Below, in pieces: positions 1 to 6,977 of a DNA stretch of 28,749 nucleotides; the stretch's first letter is position 1, and every line of letters begins with the position of its first letter. The notes under the pieces were generated by a model that saw only the letters and a program-made list of their open reading frames with translations, searched no databases and was not told the DNA's origin. Origin of the DNA: an uncultured Bacteroidia bacterium (GTDB taxonomy: Bacteria > Bacteroidota > Bacteroidia > Bacteroidales > UBA932); contig CADBUS010000078.1 in assembly GCA_902797895.1 (NCBI GenBank), positions 1 through 28,749 of the forward strand. Reading direction: 5' to 3'. Made by a program: the position numbers and the translations under genes.

Positions 1-1047
1 ATTTGTTTGAGGCAGTAAGGCTGCGCGAGCAAACTTGTCGCTACTCTCACATATCGGCCCAACTACATCGTAACACTCTGGTTTTCCTTTAGATGTAAGA
101 TTATCTATAAAGTGGTGAGCCTGATAGAGTGCAGGGCGAATCAAATCATTCATACCTGCATCCAATATCACAAACTTATTCTCCCTGCCAATTTTAACAT
201 ACAAAACTCTGGAAATCAGATAACCGCACTGTGCCACAAGCGCCCTGCCCGGCTCAAAGTGGACTTTCTGTCCAGGGCGAACTATCAAGTTCTTGTGTAT
301 CAGCTCAAAATACTCCTTAAAGTTGGGTGTGGGATTTTGCAAAGGGGTATCGTAATCTATCCCAAGTCCTCCGCCAAGATTAAGATTCTCTATCTCTATT
401 CCACGCTCTATAAACCAGCTCTGCAACTGCTCTACCATCTTGCACAGCAATGGAAATACGCTCATATCGGTAATTTGGGAGCCTATATGAAAATGAAGCC
501 CTATCAACTTAACATTAGAAAGGCTTTTTAGCTTCTCAACCACAGCCTCAAATTCCCAGGGGCTTATTCCAAACTTATCTTCTTTGCGCCCTGTGGAGAT
601 ATATTTATGGGTGTGTGCATCTATATCGGGATTAACTCTCAGCGATATATTTGCCACCTTTCCCAGCCCTGCAGCCAAATTGTTAATAACCTCAATCTCA
701 GGAATACTCTCGCAGTTGAAGCTGAAGATGCCGGCCTTTAAGGCGGCCCTTATCTCCTTGTCGCTCTTACCAACACCGGCATATACTATCTTAGATGGAG
801 CAAAGCCGCTCTTTACAGCCAACTTAACCTCATTTCCGCTAACGCAATCTGCCCCAAGACCAAAACTACGTATTATCTCCAAAATATGCGGCTCTGCATT
901 GGCCTTAATTGCATAGTGAGCATTATAGCCATACTTGTCAATCAAAGAATTATACTCAGATAGAGTCCGTTTAAGCAGCTCAACATCATAGTAATAAAAG
1001 GGTGTTGGCAGCTTCTCGAATCTCCGTATGGCCTCTTTAGAAATCAT
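1..1047 (-). CDS. lysA: Diaminopimelate decarboxylase LysA, 3' end outside window
   Basis: Last step of lysine synthesis: PLP-dependent decarboxylation of meso-diaminopimelate to L-lysine in the cytosol. The 349 codons present give the fold-type III alanine-racemase-like barrel and the start of the C-terminal domain. HYAIKAN carries the PLP lysine (K48). Further family signatures are GADCVSGNEV, VNPDIDAHTHKYISTGRKED (substrate and PLP contacts), HFHIGSQ, LNLGGGLGIDY (PLP phosphate loop) and GPICESSDKFA near the window edge, where the conserved Cys/Glu lie. About 40-60 C-terminal residues are missing because the window begins inside the gene. The start is the ATG at 1045-1047; the upstream ATG at 1076-1078 is out of frame. 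No partner gene is visible in the window. Family assignment is very secure; the choice of lysA over another group IV decarboxylase rests on the DAP-type motifs. Confidence 0.95.
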   Translation of the reverse strand, partial: MISKEAIRRFEKLPTPFYYYDVELLKRTLSEYNSLIDKYGYNAHYAIKANAEPHILEIIRSFGLGADCVSGNEVKLAVKSGFAPSKIVYAGVGKSDKEIRAALKAGIFSFNCESIPEIEVINNLAAGLGKVANISLRVNPDIDAHTHKYISTGRKEDKFGISPWEFEAVVEKLKSLSNVKLIGLHFHIGSQITDMSVFPLLCKMVEQLQSWFIERGIEIENLNLGGGLGIDYDTPLQNPTPNFKEYFELIHKNLIVRPGQKVHFEPGRALVAQCGYLISRVLYVKIGRENKFVILDAGMNDLIRPALYQAHHFIDNLTSKGKPECYDVVGPICESSDKFARAALLPQTN

Positions 1048-1051
1048 CGTA

Positions 1052-1059
1052 CAAAATTA
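1052..1059 (-). promoter_or_regulatory. Bacteroidetes -7 box (TAATTTTG) directly before lysA
   Basis: TAATTTTG matches the Bacteroidetes TAnnTTTG element exactly and ends 4 nt before the lysA ATG. A transcript starting the usual few bases downstream would begin at or next to the ATG, so the mRNA would be leaderless or nearly so. I see no TTTG at the usual -33 spacing, so this is a tentative call. Confidence 0.35.
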
Positions 1060-1106
1060 ACAATTTTTTCTTATCCATATTTGTGCGTAGCTGTGGGAAA
1101 GAGAAA

Positions 1107-1135
1107 GGGGGTGCCAAATACTTTTTGGTACCCCC
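1107..1135 (-). terminator. Intrinsic terminator after the lipoprotein gene
   Basis: A 12-bp stem (GGGGGTGCCAAA against TTTGGTACCCCC, with one G-U pair) encloses a 5-nt loop at 1119-1123. On the minus strand it is followed by a pyrimidine-rich tract (CTTTCTCTTTCCC). It lies 29 nt past the stop codon of the 1164-1694 lipoprotein gene and upstream of lysA, so it should separate the two transcripts. The tail is only moderately T-rich. Confidence 0.7.
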
Positions 1136-1163
1136 CACCTTCTATTTGTTCTCAGAACAGAAT

Positions 1164-1694
1164 TTACTTTAGGGCAACGCTCTTGATAATTTCGTGAACA
1201 TCAGCATTGGTAGGATCGTCGGGAGTAGCCCAAACAATAATCACTTCATTGTTAGGCATCTTGCCCAGATAGCAAGTGTTGTACTCGTCGCGAGTAGCCT
1301 TATAAACCTGCCAAACAACCCCGTTGTCGGCAACAACATCCTCTCCACGATTCTCTTTGGTACCACCACTGTTGGCAACGCACTTGTCAAAGTCGCCTGT
1401 AGGATGCTCACGAAACCTAAGTGTCAGATTCTTGGCTTCGTTCTTGACAATCATTTCGGCTAAATACTCGTCAGCTACCCAACCTGCAGGAAGCGTAACG
1501 GTGTAGTCGGCTGCATAACGTTGGTGAACTTCGGGCTCAGCAACCACTTCGGGTTCTGGCTCAGCAACCACTTCAGATTCGGGCTCTGTTGCAACACTGT
1601 CAACAGACTCTGTTGTGGTGTTGGTATTGTTTCCGCAAGAGACCATTATGCTGACTGCTGCAGCAACTATGGTAAACGAGAAAATCTTCTTCAT
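1164..1694 (-). CDS. Lipoprotein with Glu/Pro repeat linker
   Basis: I do not recognise the family. The 176-residue protein starts with a lipoprotein signal peptide (MKKIFSFTIV, hydrophobic core) and a lipobox ending at Cys20 (IMVSC), so it should be lipidated. A flexible linker follows (about residues 22-56) with Thr/Ser and then Glu/Pro/Val repeats of the type EPEPEVVA. After it comes a compact C-terminal domain of about 115 residues with TLPAGW, a central Cys and a second Cys (NTCYLGKM) that might form a disulfide. The gene has its own promoter (1753-1784) and a terminator downstream (1107-1135), so it is probably a single-gene transcript. An envelope role is likely; no function is assigned. 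Confidence 0.85.
   Translation of the reverse strand: MKKIFSFTIVAAAVSIMVSCGNNTNTTTESVDSVATEPESEVVAEPEPEVVAEPEVHQRYAADYTVTLPAGWVADEYLAEMIVKNEAKNLTLRFREHPTGDFDKCVANSGGTKENRGEDVVADNGVVWQVYKATRDEYNTCYLGKMPNNEVIIVWATPDDPTNADVHEIIKSVALK
1534..1574 (-). repeat. Tandem 24-bp-period repeat in lipoprotein linker
   Basis: A 17-bp segment, GGCTCAGCAACCACTTC on the plus strand, occurs at 1534-1550 and again at 1558-1574, a period of 24 bp or 8 codons. It encodes the Glu-Pro-Glu-Val-Val-Ala linker of the lipoprotein. In-frame unit gain or loss would change linker length without breaking the gene. Confidence 0.8.
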
Positions 1695-1725
1695 TTTCTG
1701 CTACATTTTTAAGTTAAACATTAAT

Positions 1726-1745
1726 ATGGGGCGACATTGTCCCAT
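1726..1745 (-). other. Inverted repeat near the predicted 5' end of lipoprotein mRNA
   Basis: ATGGG (1726-1730) and CCCAT (1741-1745) flank an inner GACA-T-TGTC palindrome. It lies just downstream of the -7 box, so it would form a small stem-loop near the 5' end of the transcript. It could be a stabilising hairpin or an operator; there is no further evidence. Confidence 0.3.
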
Positions 1746-1752
1746 TTGGCCG

Positions 1753-1784
1753 CAAAGTTATACATTCGCTTCAATAGAGCCAAA
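1753..1784 (-). promoter_or_regulatory. Bacteroidetes-type promoter of the lipoprotein gene
   Basis: On the minus strand, TTTG at 1781-1784 is followed after 20 bp by TAACTTTG at 1753-1760. This matches the Bacteroidetes primary sigma consensus (TTTG, about 19 bp, TAnnTTTG). Transcription should begin near 1746-1748, giving a leader of about 52 nt before the ATG at 1694. Confidence 0.7.
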
Positions 1785-1823
1785 TAATTAAAACATAGTG
1801 CAAGTCAGATAAATCAAAACTCC

Positions 1824-2408
1824 CTACTCGTTATCTTTAGTTAGATTTTTTATTTGCTCCAATGTCTCATCTGCCTTGTTTAGTACTTTTCTGCGCTTTA
1901 TCAGCCCTATTACAAGTCCTAATATTCCGCCAAAAGCGCCTCCTACCAAAAATGTTTTTGCTCTATCAATCCCAATTGCCGGATTATGTGTTAGCTCGTA
2001 ATAAAGTCCTATCGCCCAAAGAATTAAAATAGGTATTCCCCACCAAAACCATTTACTGTAAACTTTCCTAAAATGTGCTACTCCTTTGGCAGCTGTTATC
2101 AAATCGGTATTCATATTCGGCAATTTGCGATTTATCATAAACTGCCCTATCAGAGAAAAGGCTAACATAATTTCTGTGGCTACTATAAAAGTAACAGAGA
2201 TTCCATAAGTTATCATAGGTAGCCAACAAAGCATACCAACTATTGCGATAATTAAATCACCCAAAGCCTTTTTATGAAGATTGCTGAGAGTTTTACGATA
2301 AGCCTTGCGGAGTAGTCTGTCATTTATAATAGTCTCTTGCTCCAATTTCTCTTTCATCTGCTGCAACTGTTGCTGCATATCGTTGAGTCTCTTTTCTACA
2401 TTTTCCAT
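1824..2408 (-). CDS. Four-helix membrane protein paired with ECF sigma factor
   Basis: The family is not recognised. The 194-residue protein begins with a charged Gln-rich coiled coil (about residues 1-35, heptad-like NDMQQQLQQMKEKLEQE). Two adjoining hydrophobic segments follow (about 50-69 and 70-92), then a third (about 119-138) and a Gly-rich fourth (about 153-170), and the tail is basic and then charged. It starts 2 nt after the sigma gene stop codon, so the two should be cotranscribed and translationally coupled. Genes immediately downstream of ECF sigma factors often encode membrane anti-sigma factors. This one has no FecR or zinc-binding anti-sigma motif, so a regulatory role comes from position only. 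The N-terminal coiled coil would be the obvious candidate to contact the sigma factor. Confidence 0.8.
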   Translation of the reverse strand: MENVEKRLNDMQQQLQQMKEKLEQETIINDRLLRKAYRKTLSNLHKKALGDLIIAIVGMLCWLPMITYGISVTFIVATEIMLAFSLIGQFMINRKLPNMNTDLITAAKGVAHFRKVYSKWFWWGIPILILWAIGLYYELTHNPAIGIDRAKTFLVGGAFGGILGLVIGLIKRRKVLNKADETLEQIKNLTKDNE

Positions 2409-2410
2409 AA

Positions 2411-2881
2411 TTACTGCATCTTTTTAAGTTGTTCTTTAATTCTTACAAGGCGGACAGAGACATTAGAGGCCGAAATTCCAACTATTTGCCCAATCTCCTC
2501 ATAACTAAGGTTTTCTAACCATAGCAAAATGATAGCTCTATCAAAAGGGCCAAGTTGAGAAATCCTCTTTTTAAGCATTTGCCCCTGGCGCGAGGCATCG
2601 TCGCTCTCTTCAAAGAGGTTGAAGCTCATACTCAGCGGCTCCCTCTTTGGCATACGCCTTTTTTTGCGGTCAGAAGAGATACAGGTGTTGAGGCTCACCC
2701 TCCATATCCAGGAGTTTATGCTGCTCTCCCCACGGAAAGTTCCGGAGCCTCTCCATAGGTTAATCAGTATCTCCTGAAAGAGATCTGCCACCTCCTCATT
2801 GTCTTGAGAGAACATATAGCAGACAGTATATATTGTCCCCTTATGCTCCCTCACCATTTTTTCGAACTCTTTTTCTGTCAT
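2411..2881 (-). CDS. ECF-type RNA polymerase sigma factor
   Basis: This 156-residue sigma-70 family regulator would direct RNA polymerase to a specific promoter set. Region 2 spans about residues 8-75, with EEVADLFQEILINLWRG (core binding) and INSWIWRVSLNTC (-10 recognition). A variable linker covers about 76-105. Region 4 lies at about 110-152 with the helix-turn-helix LSYEEIGQIVGISASNVSVR, the -35-reading domain. I chose the ATG at 2879-2881 (MTEKEFEKMV), where homology begins. A longer reading from 2932 would add 17 poorly conserved residues and would begin inside the promoter box at 2930-2937. It overlaps nothing and is followed 2 nt later by a membrane protein. The regulon and inducing signal cannot be read from the sequence. 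Confidence 0.92.
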   Translation of the reverse strand: MTEKEFEKMVREHKGTIYTVCYMFSQDNEEVADLFQEILINLWRGSGTFRGESSINSWIWRVSLNTCISSDRKKRRMPKREPLSMSFNLFEESDDASRQGQMLKKRISQLGPFDRAIILLWLENLSYEEIGQIVGISASNVSVRLVRIKEQLKKMQ

Positions 2882-2929
2882 AGTCACTCTTGTTTGCTTA
2901 TTAGACGCAGAACATTCCCAAAAACTACA

Positions 2930-2937
2930 CAAATATA
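2930..2937 (-). promoter_or_regulatory. -7 box (TATATTTG) upstream of the sigma factor
   Basis: TATATTTG on the minus strand fits TAnnTTTG exactly and lies about 49 bp upstream of the chosen sigma start. No TTTG is found at the usual -33 position; that stretch is occupied by the inverted repeat at 2953-2981. The promoter may therefore be weak or depend on an activator or alternative sigma factor. Confidence 0.5.
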
Positions 2938-2952
2938 AATATAAGGAGAAAG

Positions 2953-2981
2953 AAGGGGTAGTTTTTTGAAAAATCCCCCTT
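2953..2981. other. Imperfect inverted repeat between divergent promoters
   Basis: AAGGGG (2953-2958) pairs with CCCCTT on the right, and an inner run of T (2962-2966) pairs with A (2969-2973), leaving TG at the centre. The repeat covers the TTTG -33 element of the rightward promoter and the -33 zone of the leftward one. A shared operator is possible, but it is A/T and G/C homopolymer-rich, so chance is not excluded. Confidence 0.35.
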
Positions 2982-2995
2982 TTTTGTTATATTTG
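2965..2995 (+). promoter_or_regulatory. Consensus Bacteroidetes promoter for DHS-like gene
   Basis: TTTG (2965-2968), a 19-bp spacer and TATATTTG (2988-2995) match the Bacteroidetes housekeeping promoter at both elements and in spacing. The start site would be near 3000-3002, leaving a leader of about 60 nt before the ATG at 3061. Confidence 0.8.
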
Positions 2996-3060
2996 TTGAA
3001 TCTTTGGGCTATTGTGCTCAAGGTTAATTTTTGATTACTAACACTCAAAACTGATAGATT

Positions 3061-4044
3061 ATGGCAAAAGGACCTATTACCCAATTTATTGACCATCATT
3101 ACCGTCATTTCAATTCTGCAGCCTTGGTAGATGCTGTTAAGGCATACGAGCAACTTTTGGCAGAGGGTGGAAAGATGATGCTTGCAATGGCCGGCGCAAT
3201 GAGTACGGCTGAACTTGGGCTTTCGCTTGCAGAGATGATTCGCCAAGATAAGTTCTCTATTATCTCCTGTTCTGCTAACAACTTGGAGGAGGATATAATG
3301 AACCTTGTGGCACACTCTCACTATAAGAGAGTTCCAAACTATAGAGACCTTACACCGGAGATGGAGCAAGAGCTGTTAGACAATCACCTCAATCGTGTTA
3401 CAGATACTTGTATTCCGGAGGAAGAGGCTTTCAGAAGATTGGAAGACCACCTGCTTGATGCTTGGAAAGATTCTGCAGCAAAGGGCGAAAGGCTATTTCC
3501 TTACGAGTTTATGTATAAGATTTTACGTAGCGGAGTTTTGGAACAATATTATGAGATAGATCCTAAAGACAGCTGGGTACTTGCTGCCTGCCAAAAGAAT
3601 ATACCTATTGTAGTGCCGGCTTGGGAAGATTCTACTACCGGTAACATCTTTACCGCCCACTGTATTAAGGGAGAGCTTGACCCTCACTTGGTTAAGGGTG
3701 GTATAGAAACTATGATGCACCTTGTGGATTGGTACAAAGCCAATAACCGCCCTGGTATAGACAGAGGTACGGGCTTCTTCCAGATTGGTGGTGGTACTGC
3801 CGGAGATTTCCCAATCTGCTGCGTACCAATGATGGAGCAAGACTTACAGTGGAAAGGTACTATGCTATGGCAATACTTCTGCCAGATTTCAGACTCCACA
3901 ACCTCGTATGGTTCATACTCCGGAGCTGTTCCAAATGAGAAGATTACTTGGGGAAAGCTCGCCACCGATACCCCTAAATTCATAATTGAAAGCGATGCCA
4001 CAATAGTTGCTCCGCTTATGTTTGCCCATATACTCGGCTGGTAA
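3061..4044 (+). CDS. Deoxyhypusine-synthase-like protein
   Basis: This 327-residue protein belongs to the deoxyhypusine synthase fold (Rossmann-like, NAD-dependent aminobutyl transfer from spermidine in eukaryotes and archaea). The N-terminal half shows the family pattern MLAMAGAMSTAELG and SCSANNLEEDI (compare TTAGGVEEDL in human DHS). The C-terminal half has IGGGTAGDFPI (from about residue 242) and NEKITWGKL. Lys299 in TWGK aligns with catalytic Lys329 of human DHS, and Trp297 and Glu293 match Trp327 and Glu323. However, human His288, Asp313 and Asp316 have no counterpart (F/P, Tyr283 and Tyr286 here), and a stretch of about 9 residues is inserted between the GGG and WGK motifs. Bacteria lack eIF5A, so the acceptor must differ: another amine (homospermidine-type chemistry) or another protein. 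It is preceded by a strong promoter and followed 20 nt later by a lipoprotein gene. The family is certain, the reaction is not. Confidence 0.9.
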   Translation: MAKGPITQFIDHHYRHFNSAALVDAVKAYEQLLAEGGKMMLAMAGAMSTAELGLSLAEMIRQDKFSIISCSANNLEEDIMNLVAHSHYKRVPNYRDLTPEMEQELLDNHLNRVTDTCIPEEEAFRRLEDHLLDAWKDSAAKGERLFPYEFMYKILRSGVLEQYYEIDPKDSWVLAACQKNIPIVVPAWEDSTTGNIFTAHCIKGELDPHLVKGGIETMMHLVDWYKANNRPGIDRGTGFFQIGGGTAGDFPICCVPMMEQDLQWKGTMLWQYFCQISDSTTSYGSYSGAVPNEKITWGKLATDTPKFIIESDATIVAPLMFAHILGW

Positions 4045-4064
4045 TAACCTTTTAATTTATAACT

Positions 4065-4751
4065 ATGAACAGATTTTTTGCTTTTTTATTAACCTTTGCC
4101 GCACTACTTGCTACAAGTAGCTGTAAGGATGGTAGTACTACCACTAAATCAGAAATAGAGAGTAGTACTTGTTCTGAGATATATAAAGATGCTCCTATAG
4201 GTAGCCGTTCTTATCACGATGTTTACGGCCCTGTTAAGAGAATTGTATATGCAGATGGAAGCGCTGTGGATTTTAACGAGCAGGGAGAAAGCCTACAAAT
4301 GCTCGAAGATGACAAGAAATACAAAGAGTTTAACAAAGAGTTTTTAAGTGAGGGGGAGTCTTTGATTAAGTATGACGATAAAGGCAGGCTTATCAGTTTG
4401 CAAGATATCTATACAGATTGCTATACAGAATTTGAGTATAACGGCAAATATATTATCAAGAGAATATTCCATCCGAACGATTTAGGGCCTTATGAGTCTC
4501 CGGATTATTATGCCTATAGTGCTAACGGAGAGCGTGTTGCTTCTTTTAATGCAAAAATTACCCCTTACAAGGTTCAAAATAAACCAGAAGATTTTGAGTT
4601 AATTCTTTGTATGCCGGATATTCTCACTTGTCAAATAGAATATTATACCATACTCAAAAGGGATAATTATGGCAATTGGACAGAGAGGCAGACAAAAGAC
4701 CTTGAAGGCAATATTACCACAGAAAGAAGAACCATAGAATATTTTGAATAA
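4065..4751 (+). CDS. Lipoprotein with YD-repeat-like strands
   Basis: The 228-residue protein has a lipoprotein signal peptide (MNRFFAFLLTFAALLATSSC, Cys20 as lipidation site). The mature part contains repeated short beta motifs: VYGPVKRIVYADGS, IKYDDKGRLISL, FEYNGKYIIKR, YYAYSANGERVASF and RDNYGNWTERQT. These resemble the degenerate Tyr-Asp (RHS/YD-like) repeats found in many Bacteroidetes surface lipoproteins, and the DxYGNWTxR pattern is typical of that group. No catalytic residues are recognised. It begins 20 nt after the DHS-like gene and ends 20 nt before the next secreted protein, so the three probably form one transcript. An envelope function is expected, perhaps binding or structural. 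Confidence 0.85.
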   Translation: MNRFFAFLLTFAALLATSSCKDGSTTTKSEIESSTCSEIYKDAPIGSRSYHDVYGPVKRIVYADGSAVDFNEQGESLQMLEDDKKYKEFNKEFLSEGESLIKYDDKGRLISLQDIYTDCYTEFEYNGKYIIKRIFHPNDLGPYESPDYYAYSANGERVASFNAKITPYKVQNKPEDFELILCMPDILTCQIEYYTILKRDNYGNWTERQTKDLEGNITTERRTIEYFE

Positions 4752-4771
4752 TAACTTAAAAATCAACAACT

Positions 4772-5311
4772 ATGAAAAGAGTAATATTTGTATTGGCACT
4801 TATTGCAACCACTTTGTTAAGCGCAAGTTCCTTTGCACAAAAAGGAGTGGATAAGGATATAGAGGAGATTAGAAAACAATACTCTGAGGCTCTTGAGAGC
4901 CTTCAGTACAGAACGGATGAAGAATACCCTGCCCGAAATCTTGTAACTGTAAACTCAGATGAGATGTGGCCGGGCAGCGGAGGGCACAAAACCTCCACCA
5001 CCATCTTTTTTGATGTAGATTTAGATGAGGGAGCCGGAATTGTGCGCACTCCTTTCTTTGCTCGTGTAAAGTACAACATTGCTGCAAGAAACTACTACTA
5101 TGAAGTTTTGTTTGACAGAGATGGTGGCAAACCCCTATTCTACTACACCAAAATTGAGACTTACGACAAGGGGCCTGTGGAGTGCCGCTACTACTACAAA
5201 AACGGCAAAGCAATTAAAACAATCTGCCCTGTGCAACACGAAGAAATTCCATCCGCACAGCAAGCATATCAAGAGGGAGAGAATTTGACAAAGCTGTTAT
5301 CACTCTTTTAA
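4772..5311 (+). CDS. Small secreted protein, unknown family
   Basis: Not recognised. The 179-residue product carries a classical signal peptide (MKRVIFVLALIATTLLSASS) with probable cleavage after Ala22 (SFA-QK), so it should be periplasmic or secreted. The mature protein starts with a charged helix (about residues 24-48). A region rich in Tyr, Phe and Asp follows, with alternating strands (TTIFFDVDLDEG, RNYYYEVLFDRDGG, FYYTKIETYDKGP, CRYYYKNGKAIKTIC). Two Cys flank the last hairpin (about residues 138 and 151) and could form a disulfide. It is the third gene of the presumed DHS-like/lipoprotein/secreted set, and no terminator is obvious after it. Confidence 0.82.
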   Translation: MKRVIFVLALIATTLLSASSFAQKGVDKDIEEIRKQYSEALESLQYRTDEEYPARNLVTVNSDEMWPGSGGHKTSTTIFFDVDLDEGAGIVRTPFFARVKYNIAARNYYYEVLFDRDGGKPLFYYTKIETYDKGPVECRYYYKNGKAIKTICPVQHEEIPSAQQAYQEGENLTKLLSLF

Positions 5312-5375
5312 TCAGAATTTTAAGACAATAATTTTAAGTAACATTTGTTGAAAAACAATTAAAGCTATAATACTT

Positions 5376-6971
5376 ATGTCAGATAAACTTTTACTACTCG
5401 GCGATGAGGCACTTGCCCTGGCCGCAATACATTCGGGGCTTTCCGGTGTATATGCTTACCCCGGCACGCCATCTACCGAAATCACCGAATTTATTCAGAA
5501 TCATCCTCTTGCCAAAGAGAGAGGGCTTCACTCCAAGTGGAGTTGCAATGAGAAAACCGCTATGGAGGCGGCTCTCGGAGCATCGTTTGCCGGAAAAAGG
5601 GCGCTTGTTTGTATGAAGCACGTTGGTATGAATGTTTGTGCAGACGGATTTATAAACTCTGCAATGACCGGCACCAACGGCGGCCTTGTTGTGGCAGGTT
5701 GCGACGATCCTTCTATGCACTCTTCTCAAAATGAGCAAGATTCTCGCTTTTATGCAGACTTTGCAATGGTGCCTTGCTTTGAGCCATCCTCACAGCAGGA
5801 GACCTATCAGATGACAAGAGATGCCTTTGATTTTTCAGAAAAAGAGAAACTACCTGTGCTTATGCGCCTTACAACACGTATGGCACACTCCAGAGCTGTT
5901 GTAAAAACAGGCGAGATAAGAGAGGAGAATCCTCTGCGCTTCTCACCAGAGGAGGATTCAAGGAGATGGGTACTTCTGCCGGCAAACGCAAGGGTTAGAA
6001 ACGAGGTGTTGGTTAAGCAATATTTGGAGCTGGAACAGGAGAGCGCAAAGAGCCCATACAATAAGCTGACAAAGGGAAAGGATAACTCTATAGGTATAAT
6101 AGTGAGCGGTATAGCTTATAACTACCTTATGGAGAACTACCCCGATGGTTGCCCATATTCAGTACTGAAAATATCTCAATACCCTCTTCCTAAGTCTCTT
6201 GTAAACGAGCTTGCACAGCAGAGCAAATCTATTTTGGTTATTGAGGAGGGGCAGCCTTTCATAGAGCAAAAGATTAAGGGAATACTTCCTACCCCTATTC
6301 CTATACACGGCCGCTTGGACGGTACACTTCCACGCACAGGAGAACTAAATCCTGATTGCGTAAGAAAAGCTCTGGGTATGAAAGAGTTGGAGGCAGGTAA
6401 AAAATCTGAAGTAACTGTACCTCGCCCACCGGCACTCTGCCAGGGATGCGGCCATAGAGATTTCTACACCGCCCTAAACAATGTTCTTAAAGATTATCCT
6501 ACTGCCAAGGTATTCAGCGATATAGGCTGCTATACTCTCGGTTGGTTAGCTCCTTTCCACGCTTTCCACACCTGCGTAGATATGGGAGCCTCAATTACAA
6601 TGGCAATAGGAGCAGCAGAGAGCAAGGTACACCCATCTGTGGCAGTTATAGGAGACTCTACCTTCACCCACAGCGGAATGACCGGCTTGTTGGATGCAGT
6701 TAATATGAAGGCAAACATTGTTGTCTGCATTTCAGACAACCTTACCACAGGTATGACCGGCGGCCAAGATAGCGCAGGAGTTGGAAGAATAGAGTCTATC
6801 TGCCAGGGCATTGGAGTTGCGCCTGAGCATATAAGGCTTATTGTTCCGCTGCCAAAGAACTATCCTGATATGGAAAAGGCAATCAGAGAGGAGCTTGAGT
6901 ATGAGGGAGTTTCTGTTATAGTTTGCCGCAGAGAGTGCATTCAAACCGCTAAAAGACATATCAAAAAATAG
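5376..6971 (+). CDS. iorA: Indolepyruvate:ferredoxin oxidoreductase alpha, without C-terminal ferredoxin domain
   Basis: Thiamine-diphosphate subunit of the enzyme that oxidatively decarboxylates aryl pyruvates (from Trp, Phe, Tyr) to aryl-acetyl-CoA while reducing a low-potential acceptor. Residues 20-40 show YPGTPSTEITEF. Glu59 in SCNEKTAMEAALGAS fits the conserved ThDP-activating Glu. RPPALCQGCGHR (Cys355, Cys358) begins the ThDP-binding domain, with the GDSTFTHSGMTG loop (426-437) and Asn455 completing the GDG-to-NN type cofactor site. At 531 residues it stops just after VIVCRREC. Archaeal and clostridial IorA continue here for roughly 60-100 residues with two 4Fe-4S motifs. The stop is 6 nt before iorB, so no hidden ferredoxin domain follows. 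Electron exit must use another route or protein. Confidence 0.92.
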   Translation: MSDKLLLLGDEALALAAIHSGLSGVYAYPGTPSTEITEFIQNHPLAKERGLHSKWSCNEKTAMEAALGASFAGKRALVCMKHVGMNVCADGFINSAMTGTNGGLVVAGCDDPSMHSSQNEQDSRFYADFAMVPCFEPSSQQETYQMTRDAFDFSEKEKLPVLMRLTTRMAHSRAVVKTGEIREENPLRFSPEEDSRRWVLLPANARVRNEVLVKQYLELEQESAKSPYNKLTKGKDNSIGIIVSGIAYNYLMENYPDGCPYSVLKISQYPLPKSLVNELAQQSKSILVIEEGQPFIEQKIKGILPTPIPIHGRLDGTLPRTGELNPDCVRKALGMKELEAGKKSEVTVPRPPALCQGCGHRDFYTALNNVLKDYPTAKVFSDIGCYTLGWLAPFHAFHTCVDMGASITMAIGAAESKVHPSVAVIGDSTFTHSGMTGLLDAVNMKANIVVCISDNLTTGMTGGQDSAGVGRIESICQGIGVAPEHIRLIVPLPKNYPDMEKAIREELEYEGVSVIVCRRECIQTAKRHIKK

Positions 6972-6977
6972 AGGAAT

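Noticed and set aside
112..916. Two plus-strand open frames of 139 and 110 codons
   Set aside because: Both lie opposite lysA, whose motifs are unmistakable on the minus strand.
2882..2932. N-terminal extension of the sigma factor by 17 residues
   Set aside because: It would start inside the TATATTTG promoter box and adds unconserved residues; MTEKEFEKM at 2881 fits the family.
5316..5338. Direct repeat AATTTTAAG before iorA
   Set aside because: Short and AT-rich in an AT-rich spacer; likely chance.
5344..5373. TTTG-N18-TATAATAC before iorA as a promoter
   Set aside because: The -7 match is weak and would place the start site inside the iorA coding sequence.
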